From Anaerolineales bacterium (GTDB taxonomy: Bacteria; Chloroflexota; Anaerolineae; Anaerolineales; Villigracilaceae), in the NCBI GenBank assembly GCA_013140605.1, contig JABFSL010000013.1, positions 1-64,000 on the forward strand: DNA of 64,000 bases, given 5' to 3'. The position numbers and the translations under genes were made by a program. Positions 32,492 through 42,000 of the stretch are shown here, in pieces (position 1 is the first letter of the stretch; each line of letters begins with the position of its first letter). The notes below the pieces were generated by a model. It was not told the origin of the DNA, searched no databases, and was given only the letters and a program-made list of their open reading frames with translations.

Positions 32492-33454
32492 TTATTCATG
32501 CAGCCAGCACTTTACCTTGCGGTTTCCTTTTTGGAAAACGGGAGGCTCCTCACCGCATTTTTCGAATCGAAATGGACAACGCGCCGCAAAGCGACAACCC
32601 TTGGGCGGGTTCATTAAACTTGGTGGTTGACCAGTGATGAACATGGGGTCTGATTCACTGCGGAGGCGGGGCACGCTTGCCATGAGCATCTGCGAATATG
32701 GATGCAAAGGCGCGGGGAAGAAATCCTTGGCGTCGCCCGTCTCCACGATCTGGCCCGCATACATGATCGCAACCTCATCCGCAAGTTCACTGGATGTGGC
32801 AATATCGTGCGTAATGAGGATGAAGGATGTGCCGAGTTCATGTTTGATGCGCTTGAGCACATTCATGATGTTGGCCTGTGTGAGCAAATCCAACGCGGAT
32901 GTGGGTTCATCCAAAACAATGAGACTGGGAGAAGTGACAAGCGCCATCGCCAGCGCCACACGCTGACGCATACCGCCGCTCAATTCAAATGGATAGCGGT
33001 CGACAAAATCAAGCGGAACTCCCACGTGCTGGAACATTTTATGCACAAGGATCAAGGCTTCAGCCTTGCTTAGCTGCAAATGGATCATGGCGGGTTCAGC
33101 CACCTGGTCGCCGACTTTCAACACGGGGTTTAGCGCGTTCATGGCGGCCTGCGGCACCAGCGACATTCCCACCCAGCGCACGCTCTGGCGGTATTCTTCA
33201 TCACTGAGAGTCATAACATCTATGCCATGCAAATTCACCATGCCTGAATATTTTTCAACGTTACGCGGCAGGAGGCGCAACAAAGCCTTGGAAAGCGATG
33301 TTTTACCGCATCCCGATTCACCAAGAATGACGACCGCGCGGTTTGAATCAAGTTCAAAATCAACACCATCCACAGCCTGAACAACACCGGAAGTGGTTTT
33401 GAAATGCAGAACAAGATTTTCAATATGAAGCAGGTTTTTCTGTGTACTGTTCAT
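32492..33454 (-). CDS. Oligopeptide ABC transporter ATPase (DppD/OppD type)
   Basis: A 320-aa ATPase with Walker A LGESGCGKTS (about 42-51), signature LSGGMRQRVALAMALV, Walker B LIVLDEPTSALD and H-loop LITHDIA. The C-terminal RLRSESDPMFITGQPPSLMNPPKGCRF and Cys-containing ARCPFRFEKCGEEPP are the oligopeptide-transporter extension. It overlaps the permease stop by 4 bp. Confidence 0.94.
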   Translation of the reverse strand: MNSTQKNLLHIENLVLHFKTTSGVVQAVDGVDFELDSNRAVVILGESGCGKTSLSKALLRLLPRNVEKYSGMVNLHGIDVMTLSDEEYRQSVRWVGMSLVPQAAMNALNPVLKVGDQVAEPAMIHLQLSKAEALILVHKMFQHVGVPLDFVDRYPFELSGGMRQRVALAMALVTSPSLIVLDEPTSALDLLTQANIMNVLKRIKHELGTSFILITHDIATSSELADEVAIMYAGQIVETGDAKDFFPAPLHPYSQMLMASVPRLRSESDPMFITGQPPSLMNPPKGCRFAARCPFRFEKCGEEPPVFQKGNRKVKCWLHE

Positions 33455-34788
33455 GTCTCTCTCAATTTGGGATTAAAGACGCGGTCCAGTGCAAACCCGA
33501 GGACTGCGAAGCCAAGCCCGGTGATCATCAGCAGGACAGCAGGTTCAAGAACCCAATAATAGTAGCCTTTGTATAACGCGCCGTTGGATTGGGCATCCTG
33601 AATGATCTTTCCCCAGGTAGGGAGCACAGGGTCGCCCAAACCGATCACAGCGAGGGATGCTTCCAGAAATACAAAGGCTGGAATGGATTGCACCAGACTC
33701 GGAATCAATAAGGGAATCATGCGCGGGATCAGGTAAAGAAAAATAATGCGTGAACTGCTCGCACCATATGCGCGCGCCGCCTCGATGTACATGGATTCCT
33801 TGACCTGCAAAAAAATGGCGCGATACCCTTTAATCGCCCCGGTAAATATGTTCAGCAGAATCGTGGCACCGAGGATCACCCATATACTGCGAGAGTAGAA
33901 CGTCCCGATCATGATCAGGATGGCAAGGAGTGGCAGGACGAGATTCACCTCTGTAATACGCTGGATCAATTCGTCCACCCAGCCCGCATACCACGCGCCA
34001 ATCGCGGCGATGATCATGGTAAGGATGGAAGTACCCATCGAGGCGATCAGTCCAAAGGCCAGGGCTACCGGCACCCCCCATAATAATGGGAGTGTCAGAT
34101 CGCGGCGTTCATGGTCCGTACCAGCCAGCCCGAAGACCTGTCCGTGAAGAACAAATTCCGCATCCATGGTTGAAGCAGGTTCGAAGGTGGTACCGGTAAT
34201 AAGGAGTTGATATTTCCCTTTCAACGGTGTATCGCCATCAGGCGCGGTGAACAAGGCCGGGATGACGTCCTCTGCCCGTAGTTTGGCACGCAGCTTCTCG
34301 TCCTGAGAGAAGCGGTATGTAAATTCATTTCCGATGGCAAAGTTTGCGATCCTGATCTTTCTATCATCAGGCGTCAATAATTCAATCGAAACGAACGGCT
34401 GTTTCTCATCAAAAGTGGATGTGAAATAAAAGAGCATTTCCTGCGGAAAAAAATCGTAGGAAAAATCGAACGCGTAGGTCATCTCAACCGTTGATAAGCC
34501 GTTATCGCCGGGTATCACCTTTTTTTCGATCAGACCATCAGAGGTGTTTACCGCAAATGATTCGGAATATTTTTTGCTGGAAAAATAGTTGATCCAGGCG
34601 GGCGGCGCAAATCTGGGGTTTTGATACCAAACATCCTCCCCACCGCGCCACATTCGCACCGCTTCAGAGTAAGGGATGGCGATTACGGTATAGACTGCGA
34701 CGGCAACCAGCACGAATACCACCAATAGACCAGCGATGGCCGATGGATATTGAAGGAGTTTTTTGAATGAGTTCCGTAAAGTATTCAT
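33451..34788 (-). CDS. Oligopeptide ABC transporter permease (DppC type, enlarged)
   Basis: A 445-aa inner-membrane permease. The first helix (about 14-36) is followed by an extracytoplasmic insert of about 200 residues (WYQNPRFAPPAWINYFSSKKYSES ... FEPASTMDAEFVLHGQVFGLAG). The core permease domain follows, with the EAA-type loop EAARAYGASSSRIIFLYLIP (about 339-358). DppC proteins normally have about 300 aa, so this domain is enlarged. It lies 4 bp after the DppB-like gene. Confidence 0.92.
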   Translation of the reverse strand: MNTLRNSFKKLLQYPSAIAGLLVVFVLVAVAVYTVIAIPYSEAVRMWRGGEDVWYQNPRFAPPAWINYFSSKKYSESFAVNTSDGLIEKKVIPGDNGLSTVEMTYAFDFSYDFFPQEMLFYFTSTFDEKQPFVSIELLTPDDRKIRIANFAIGNEFTYRFSQDEKLRAKLRAEDVIPALFTAPDGDTPLKGKYQLLITGTTFEPASTMDAEFVLHGQVFGLAGTDHERRDLTLPLLWGVPVALAFGLIASMGTSILTMIIAAIGAWYAGWVDELIQRITEVNLVLPLLAILIMIGTFYSRSIWVILGATILLNIFTGAIKGYRAIFLQVKESMYIEAARAYGASSSRIIFLYLIPRMIPLLIPSLVQSIPAFVFLEASLAVIGLGDPVLPTWGKIIQDAQSNGALYKGYYYWVLEPAVLLMITGLGFAVLGFALDRVFNPKLRET

Positions 34789-34792
34789 AAAG

Positions 34793-35914
34793 TTACTGGC
34801 CTATTTTCACTCTTGGATCAACCAAGACATAAATGAAGTCAAGCAGAAACACGGTCAAGGCAAGCAGGTATGCAAAGATAATGGTCGAGCCAACGATAAT
34901 GGGGATGTCATATTGACCGATCGCCTGGAAAAGCGTTCTGCCCAACCCCGGCCAGAGAAAGACGGTTTCTGTAAATAACGCTCCCGTCCATAAGCCGATG
35001 ATGAGCAATGAAAAGTTTGTGATGATGGTGGGCAAGGTGGGACGCAAAATATACGCCCGCTCAATATCCCGTGACGGAAGACCTTTTGCCTTGGCCATAT
35101 CCACATAGTCTTCACTTGAGTAGATCAAAAAGAAAGTCCGATAGTTATAAACACTGATGAAAAATGAACTAAGCACCAGGGAAAGGCCTGGCAAAATCAA
35201 ATGCTGTAAGACGCTGACGGCATAATCAAAGGTATTTAACGGTGGCGGGGAATCCACCATGCCGCCGAAGGGCAGTACTTTGAAAGCAGCCGCAAAGATC
35301 AAAATGAGGAATATCCCATAGAACCACGGCGGCACAGCAGAGGTGGGGGAAAGCGCAATAACAAATTTATCCCAGAAGTTTCCATAATTGCGTGAAAGGG
35401 AAAGCGCAAAAAATATACTGGAGAAAAAAAGGAATAACTGTGAGGTGCCCATTAAGAGCAAAGTGGCAGGCAAACGTTCCAGTAGGATCAAGCGCACCTG
35501 TTTGGAGCCACTGTCGCTGGTTATATTGATCGCGCGCCCAAGGTTCAATTGCAGAGCGTTTGTCAAGAATCTGGCATTTCGTATCGCAATGGGGGTATCC
35601 AATCCCTGTCGTTTTTCCTCCAATGCAATCTTTTCCTGTATTAGATTTTTACGAACCTCAGGATCCATTTGTTTGACAGATGGGTTGGCGAGGAAAGATT
35701 GTGTAATTCGATCCCTGATCTCGCCTTTTATGATCTGGTCTACAAACCCGCCCATGTTGGCTATCACAATGGTCAGGTAGATGCCGATCACAACTGTGAT
35801 AAACAATGTCAATAAACGCACGCTGACATAACGCATCACCCGCAAAAACGAACTGTTGCTCGCGGGTTTTTTTATAACCAATTTTTCAGAAGGAACATGG
35901 GCGGTAACAGACAT
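34793..35914 (-). CDS. Oligopeptide ABC transporter permease (DppB type)
   Basis: A 373-aa permease. It has an N-terminal helix (VRLLTLFITVVIGIYLTIVIA), a hydrophilic segment (about 60-130) and five further hydrophobic segments. The EAA loop is DYVDMAKAKGLPSRDIERAYILRPT (about 255-280). ATG 35914 is preferred since GAGG precedes it; the longer TTG-initiated frame would begin inside a hairpin. It pairs with the DppC-like permease downstream. Confidence 0.92.
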   Translation of the reverse strand: MSVTAHVPSEKLVIKKPASNSSFLRVMRYVSVRLLTLFITVVIGIYLTIVIANMGGFVDQIIKGEIRDRITQSFLANPSVKQMDPEVRKNLIQEKIALEEKRQGLDTPIAIRNARFLTNALQLNLGRAINITSDSGSKQVRLILLERLPATLLLMGTSQLFLFFSSIFFALSLSRNYGNFWDKFVIALSPTSAVPPWFYGIFLILIFAAAFKVLPFGGMVDSPPPLNTFDYAVSVLQHLILPGLSLVLSSFFISVYNYRTFFLIYSSEDYVDMAKAKGLPSRDIERAYILRPTLPTIITNFSLLIIGLWTGALFTETVFLWPGLGRTLFQAIGQYDIPIIVGSTIIFAYLLALTVFLLDFIYVLVDPRVKIGQ

Positions 35915-35935
35915 GGAGACCTCACAATCGGCGGG

Positions 35936-35975
35936 AATTAAGGGTGGGGTATTTCCCAATACCCCACCCTTAATT
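35936..35975 (-). terminator. 18-bp hairpin between binding-protein and permease genes
   Basis: Arms 35936-35953 and 35958-35975 are perfect complements around a 4-nt loop, between the binding-protein stop and the permease start. It probably lets the binding protein be made in excess by partial termination or mRNA stabilisation. Confidence 0.75.
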
Positions 35976-35994
35976 TTAGAATTTCAAACTTGAC

Positions 35995-38592
35995 TTATTG
36001 AGCGACAAAGTCAATTGCGGTAAAGGCAGGGATGGCAACCGGTATCGGCACCACAGCAACTTCCAGTTTCGCCGAACCAGTTTGCAGTTTGGATGTTGCG
36101 GCGGAGTCCAACGTCACCTGGTATTGTCCTTCACCAACTTCAACGGCTTCACCGATGCTGACCACGGTGCCTGTCGTATCGTAAAGGATATACTTCACCT
36201 GTCGAATATCAGCATTCAGGTATGCCTGATCTTTTCCTTTGAGATTGACGATAACATCAAAGACAACCTCATCGCCAGCCTTAACCTGGCCAGGTCCATC
36301 AAGGACAATTTCAGCAAGTTTGGGTTCGCTGAATACCGACCAGCGGTCAGCGAGATCAACAAAATCGGTATTGTTCTTCAGAACAAGCGATTTCTCGGTG
36401 GTGAAAACCTGATCCAGATAGTAAGGACCCGTTCCAACCCAGAAATGACCATGGTCGGCATACCACTTCTTGAGGTTGGCATAGCGCAGGTCAGCCTCTT
36501 CCTTCGTAATGTATTGTCCCAATGTGGGTTCATACGGAATATATGATTCGCCCGCAGCTTGATCCAGATACTTGGAAAGGATCTCAAGGCTGGGTCCGCC
36601 TACCCAACTGGTATTTTCAATTTCAGACGCATCCGATTTATCGGATGTGTAGGCAAGTTCGCCAGCCGCCTCTGCCAAATTTGAAACAGCGAGGATGGGC
36701 CAACTATTCTCGCCTGAAAGGCCAAAGGGAGATTGCGGCCACAACGGCGCGACATTCAGTTCGGCAGTTGAGTTGTAAGAATCAGTATAGGATTCAATGG
36801 TCAGCGGGTCGGTGGATGTGATCCGATAGCCTTTGAAAGACACCAGTCCCGCGTTTATGCTCAAGGCAAGAGATTCGTCATAGATGGGGCTGTCTGTCTT
36901 GCCGGGGTCAAAGCCCTGGATCATGGACATCACGAAATCACCTGCCGAGATGGGACTGCCGTCATGCCATTTAATGGTTTCGAATAGGTCAGAGGGGTAG
37001 ATCACAACACTCTTGATATTGGCAGTCAGGCCATCCGGGAACTTTTCCGCGGCAGTGATAAATCTCTGCTCCTTCGCATCCCAATCAACCCATGCGTCTT
37101 GAGGCACGTCAACTTGCGGAGCAGTCTTCACGGTCAACCAATCCAAATTCTTATTGATCGGCAGACCTTCCTTATAGGTCAATTCAGCGCTCGCGATTCG
37201 CTGCGGGTAGGCCAGCCCGGTATATGGGTCAGCCATCAGACCGCCGCCGCCAACGATATTGGAAGTGCCCATGGTGGTGGCGCGCTGCACTGACGCATCC
37301 CAAATCCAGTTGCTTCCGCCGATACTATTCCAGGGTTGGGTGAAGAGATCGTTCGTGCCAACCTTCATTGTGCCGCCCTCCTGGTCAACAAAGCGGAGGT
37401 TATACGGGCCCACGTTCGTGGATTCAGGACCAGTGGCAAGGTCAGTGGTAACCTGGACATTATTGTTGTATGGCGCATAAGTCTGTTGATCAATCACCCA
37501 TACAAAGAGAGAATCTTCCAATGAGAGTTCAAGCGCCCTTGCCATCCATGCGTCGCGCTCTTCCTTGGAGGAGTATTTCCCCTGCGCCAGATCATCGCCG
37601 AGTTTCTGGAATTCAGGGTCAGACACATTCGAGATATAAGGTTCACCGGCTTGAGTGCTGGTATTCAAATAACTCTGTTGAAGGTTGCCGCTCTCATCGC
37701 GCAGTGAGCCGAGACCGGAAACACCATATCCGGCGGTATACATATGCCACTGCCCATCCGCTGCGGCAGTCCCGAGCCAGATCGGGAAAGCTTCGGAGGA
37801 AGTCTTATATTGGCGATCCACTGTAAACCCAACGCCTTCCAATTGGTTGGACACATAATCGCCAATGGGCTTGCGTGTGCCATCCCCGTCAGAACGGATC
37901 AGGAAGGCAAGCGTAACAGGCGCGCCATTGAATTGCCATTTGCCGTCCGCGCCAAGTTCCGCGCCCATACCGGGCATTTCAGCATCAACGACCTCTTTTG
38001 CTTTTTCGACATTATAGGCATATTTGCTTTCCAATGCGCGGGCTGTATCAATCAGGTTGGTATATTCCACCAGTTGAGTGGTGACAGGCAAAAGCTTCGG
38101 CAGTGAACCGCCTGCATAGATTTCCTGGTTGACATAGTTGCGGTCAATCAACCAATTCACTGCTTCCCGGATCTTGCGATTCGAGAAGGGATTCAAAACA
38201 CTTGTGTCTGTGAAAACAGCCGGGTTAAAGCTGATGCCATAATACCCTCCCAGAGATTGGGTACTTGAAAGGCCCGCTTCCTTGATGGCAGGGTAGACAT
38301 TCGAAGCAAGGTTGAACGAGAAGAAGTCAATCGTACCGGCCTGCAATTGTGTGATTGCAGAGTCTCCGTCTACAACTGAAACAACAATTTCATCCAGCCA
38401 GCCGCCGTGACGGGTTGTTGCGGCGGGCGCTTCAGTGGCGGCAGGCGCTTCGGTCGCTGCGGGGGCCTCGGTCGCCGCTGGTGAATCAGTCTCAACAGCG
38501 GGTGGTTCGGTCGCAGCAGGCGCACACGCGGCCAATACCATACTAAATATGATCAACAAACTAAACACGGTAAATATTTTTCTCTGTTTCAT
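35995..38592 (-). CDS. Oligopeptide ABC transporter binding lipoprotein, apparently circularly permuted
   Basis: An 865-aa SBP family 5 lipoprotein. The lipobox is LAAC (Cys23), and a linker of ATEAP repeats follows to about 60. Family landmarks appear in swapped order. The motif normally in the second half (QLQAGTIDFF, then NPFSNRKIREAVNWLIDRNYVN) is at 82-154. The normal N-terminal motif (TIKWHDGSPISAGDFVMSM) is at 539-557, and VGTGPYYLDQVFTTEKSLVLKN follows at 719-740. The junction EIVLDG (about 761) resembles EIVVSV (about 68), where the normal order would join. About 100 C-terminal residues (from 765) form an extra beta-rich domain. AAGGAGA precedes the start. It is the first gene of the operon. 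Confidence 0.88.
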   Translation of the reverse strand: MKQRKIFTVFSLLIIFSMVLAACAPAATEPPAVETDSPAATEAPAATEAPAATEAPAATTRHGGWLDEIVVSVVDGDSAITQLQAGTIDFFSFNLASNVYPAIKEAGLSSTQSLGGYYGISFNPAVFTDTSVLNPFSNRKIREAVNWLIDRNYVNQEIYAGGSLPKLLPVTTQLVEYTNLIDTARALESKYAYNVEKAKEVVDAEMPGMGAELGADGKWQFNGAPVTLAFLIRSDGDGTRKPIGDYVSNQLEGVGFTVDRQYKTSSEAFPIWLGTAAADGQWHMYTAGYGVSGLGSLRDESGNLQQSYLNTSTQAGEPYISNVSDPEFQKLGDDLAQGKYSSKEERDAWMARALELSLEDSLFVWVIDQQTYAPYNNNVQVTTDLATGPESTNVGPYNLRFVDQEGGTMKVGTNDLFTQPWNSIGGSNWIWDASVQRATTMGTSNIVGGGGLMADPYTGLAYPQRIASAELTYKEGLPINKNLDWLTVKTAPQVDVPQDAWVDWDAKEQRFITAAEKFPDGLTANIKSVVIYPSDLFETIKWHDGSPISAGDFVMSMIQGFDPGKTDSPIYDESLALSINAGLVSFKGYRITSTDPLTIESYTDSYNSTAELNVAPLWPQSPFGLSGENSWPILAVSNLAEAAGELAYTSDKSDASEIENTSWVGGPSLEILSKYLDQAAGESYIPYEPTLGQYITKEEADLRYANLKKWYADHGHFWVGTGPYYLDQVFTTEKSLVLKNNTDFVDLADRWSVFSEPKLAEIVLDGPGQVKAGDEVVFDVIVNLKGKDQAYLNADIRQVKYILYDTTGTVVSIGEAVEVGEGQYQVTLDSAATSKLQTGSAKLEVAVVPIPVAIPAFTAIDFVAQ

Positions 38593-38686
38593 TCTCTATC
38601 TCCTTTTTTTATTTTTGAATCAACGAGATCAAACGCTTATTGAATTCTGAAACAAACACCTCCTTGCGTTATCTGCTTGATAAGAT

Positions 38687-38726
38687 GGAAGGCGGAGCCA
38701 GTTCAGCATACTGACTCCGCCTTTCC
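38687..38726. repeat. Imperfect hairpin in the binding-protein leader
   Basis: GGAAGGCGGAGCCAGT (38687-38702) pairs with 38710-38726 with one bulge and one mismatch, about 95 bp before the binding-protein start. The remaining stretch 38593-39013 shows a small hairpin (ACCCCTC/GAGGGGT, 38953-38970) and a distant 10-bp inverted pair AAACGCTTAT (38631) / ATAAGCGTTT (about 38863). No gene is supported there. Confidence 0.5.
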
Positions 38727-39013
38727 ACATGATCGCGGAGCTTTCATTCTTCTTTGGAGGAGAAACAAATAAAAGTAGATCCGCTTGCCCGTACATGTCA
38801 CGTTCCTCGTGACTAGGTGTGCTTATGATACGGAATACAGCCTTATATGTCATGCGCCTTGATAAGCGTTTCATCCCCCACAGATGAATGGTTTCCACTG
38901 CCCACTATTAAATAAACTGCCATCCCCCGGGAGCGGCTGCCACATCGCAAAAACCCCTCTCTGGAGGGGTATCAATTGACAGCCTTAAAAGCCATGTCTT
39001 GGGCAACATGTTA

Positions 39014-39026
39014 TATACTTGAGTTG
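39014..39026 (+). promoter_or_regulatory. -10 box of the Reg_prop sensor gene, leaderless arrangement
   Basis: TATACT (39014-39019) is followed by 7 nt and ATG 39027. This supports 39027 rather than the in-frame upstream start at 38976. Confidence 0.5.
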
Positions 39027-42000
39027 ATGAAGCAAACCTACAGGATTTCCCTATTAATAATCGTCACTTTCATCCTGTCTGCTTGCGCGCCAAAATTGGC
39101 AACCAACTCACCTGTCGCGCTTCCAACACCCACGCCGCTTCCCCAGCAGCCCATTCAAAACACCAAGCCAAACTTCAATGGCTCCATCCGCTTTGAACAT
39201 CTCAGCCTCGAACAGGGACTCTCGCAAAGCGTAATCAATGTCATCTTTCAAGACAGCAAAGGTTTTCTGTGGTTCGGTACAGAGGATGGATTAAACCGAT
39301 ATGACGGATACAGCTTCAAAGTCTACAGACCTGAAGCGGAAAATGAAGCCAGCCTTAGCAACAGTTGGATCACATCCATCGTTGAAGATAAAAAAGGATT
39401 CATCTGGATTGGCACGCGTCAGGGCGGATTGAACCGCTTCGACCCCCGCTCCGGCCTGTTCGCTGTTTTCAAGCATGATTCCAGCGACAGCTTGAGCCTC
39501 AGCAACAACCGTGTCAATACACTATTCATTGATACAAAAGGATCATTATGGGTCGGTACTGATTCCGACCTCGACCGCTTCGAACCAACAGATGAATCCT
39601 TCATCCACTATATCGGCAATGAAGGCGGGTTGAATAATCCCATTACCACCATCTATGAAAGTTCAACGGGGTTTTTATGGATCGGCGTCTCGGACAATGG
39701 CCTGTATCAATTGAATGAAAAAACAAATTTATTTAAGACCTTCAAGGCCGGCAAGAATATCGCCAGCCTGAGCAACAATAATGTCACCTCCATCGAGGAG
39801 GATTTCGAAGGGAATTTATGGGTCGCCACACAAGACGGGCTAAATCGCTTCAAGCCCAATACACAAACATTTGCCCGTTATCTTCACAATCCGAACGACC
39901 CGGAAAGTATTTCGAGCAACGACCTGCGCCATTTATATTTGGATCACAACGGCATTTTATGGATCGGCACCAATAACGGCCTGGATATCTACAACGCCCA
40001 ACTGGATCACTTCATTCACTATCGCCATGAATCAGCCAACCCGGGCAGTTTAAGCAATAACATCATCTTGAATATTTTCGAAGATCGCGGCGGTGTGATG
40101 TGGGTGGGCACATTTGGCGGCGGCGTAAATAAATACAACCGCAGGCAGGACGAATTCGCCTACTATCGCAGTGACCCATCCAACCCAAAAAGTTTAAGCG
40201 GAAATTTGATCTCATCCATCTTCGCCGAATCGAACGGCACCGTATGGATCGGGACACTCGAAAACGGACTCAACCGCTTCACCCCCGCCACGGGCGAGTT
40301 CGAACAATATCACCATGACCCCGCCGACCCTGAAAGCTTAAGCAGTGAGCAGATATATTCCATCCTTGTGGATCGTCACGGCCTGCTATGGATCGGCACA
40401 GCCAGCGCTCTCGATCTTTTCGACCCGGAAACTGGAAAATCAAAACGCTATATTCCAGATGAAACAAAAAACAGTTTATCCGGTCTGCCTGTTCATACGA
40501 TCTTTGAAGATCGCGAAGGACGCCTGTGGCTTGGTACCGGCAACGGACTCGATCAATTCAATCCAAACTCAGAAACCTTCATCAATTATCTTCCCGACCC
40601 GAACGACCCGGACAGCATCAGCGATCAACACATCGTTGCCATCGAACAGGACCTGCAAGGCGACCTGTGGATCGGCACTTTGGATAGCGGTCTCAATCGC
40701 TTCAACCGCCAGAGTGAAAAATTTACCCGTTATCAAAACCGCCGCGGCGATCAAAAAAGTTTAAGCAACGACGCCATTCTATCCATCCATCAAAGCAGGG
40801 ATGGCACTATTTGGGTTGGCACAGCAGGCGGCGGCTTGAACCGATACGACCTGATGACCGATACTTTTTCCTCCTTCACCGAAAAGGACGGCCTGCCGAA
40901 CAATGTCATCTACGGTATTCTCGAAGACCGCGAAAATAATTTATGGTTAAGCACCAATTACGGTTTATCGCGTTTTAATTTTCAACTCAATCAATTTAGA
41001 AATTACACCGTCAGCGACGGCCTGCAAAGCAACGAGTTCAACTCCAATGCCTACGCAATCACACCGCGCGGCCAAATGTATTTTGGCGGCATCAACGGTC
41101 TCAATTTCTTTAATCCGCTTTCCGCAACAACCGACGCCTACGTCCCGCCAATCGTATTGACCTCCCTCACACAAAACGGCGAGCCAATCGCCACCGATGT
41201 GCGTGTGGAATCCTTGAAGGAACTCACATTACAATGGCCGCTCAATTCATTCGAATTCGAATTCGCGGCACTCGCCTACGGTCAGCCCGTAAAAAATCAA
41301 TACGCATATATGCTTGAAAATTTCGATGATGAGTGGAACATCATCGGCGCAAAACATAGCAGCCGCTATACCAACCTGCCCGGCGGCACGTACACGCTTT
41401 TACTCAAAGGCAGCAACAGTGATGGATTGTGGAATGAGACTCCGCTGCGCGTCAAAGTGACCGTCATCCCGCCCTTCTGGCAAACGAACCTGTTCCGCAT
41501 CCTTCTCATACTGGGGCTTGCTTCTGTTGTAGCGGGTGGATACAGGCTGAGGCTTGCTTCGATCCAGGCCCGCAACCGTGAGCTTGAGAATGTGGTGCAT
41601 CAACGCACAGGTGAACTTAAGAAACGCAATACTGAAATGGAAGCGCTCTATCAGGCCGATGAAAAGATCCTGCGAACCGTAAGCTTGAACCAGGTTTTTC
41701 AAACTCTCGTAAATGTCGCGGTTGAAATTTTGAAAGCTGACCGCAGTGTTGTACTTGCATGGGATGAGGAACAAACCTGCGTCACCCCGCGCGTCAGTTA
41801 TGGCTTTAGCAAAAAGACATTAAGTGTTTTTAAATTTGCCAAAGGCGAGGGCAAAGTCGGCAAGGTGCTGGCAACAGGTCAGACCATGATTGAACCCGAT
41901 ATAGACCCGTACGATCTGCGCCCCGATATTCGCGCCGCCATTCTGGAGGAAGGCATCCAATCCTTCGCGCACCTCCCCATCAAAGTGGATGAAAAAGTGA

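Noticed and set aside
38629-38898. 89-aa minus-strand open frame between the binding protein and the sensor
   Set aside because: Composition is not protein-like, there is no ribosome site, and it spans leader hairpins of the binding-protein gene.
38976-38981. TTGACA as -35 of the Reg_prop sensor gene
   Set aside because: No -10 sequence lies at 16-18 bp; the TATACT at 39014 is too far away.
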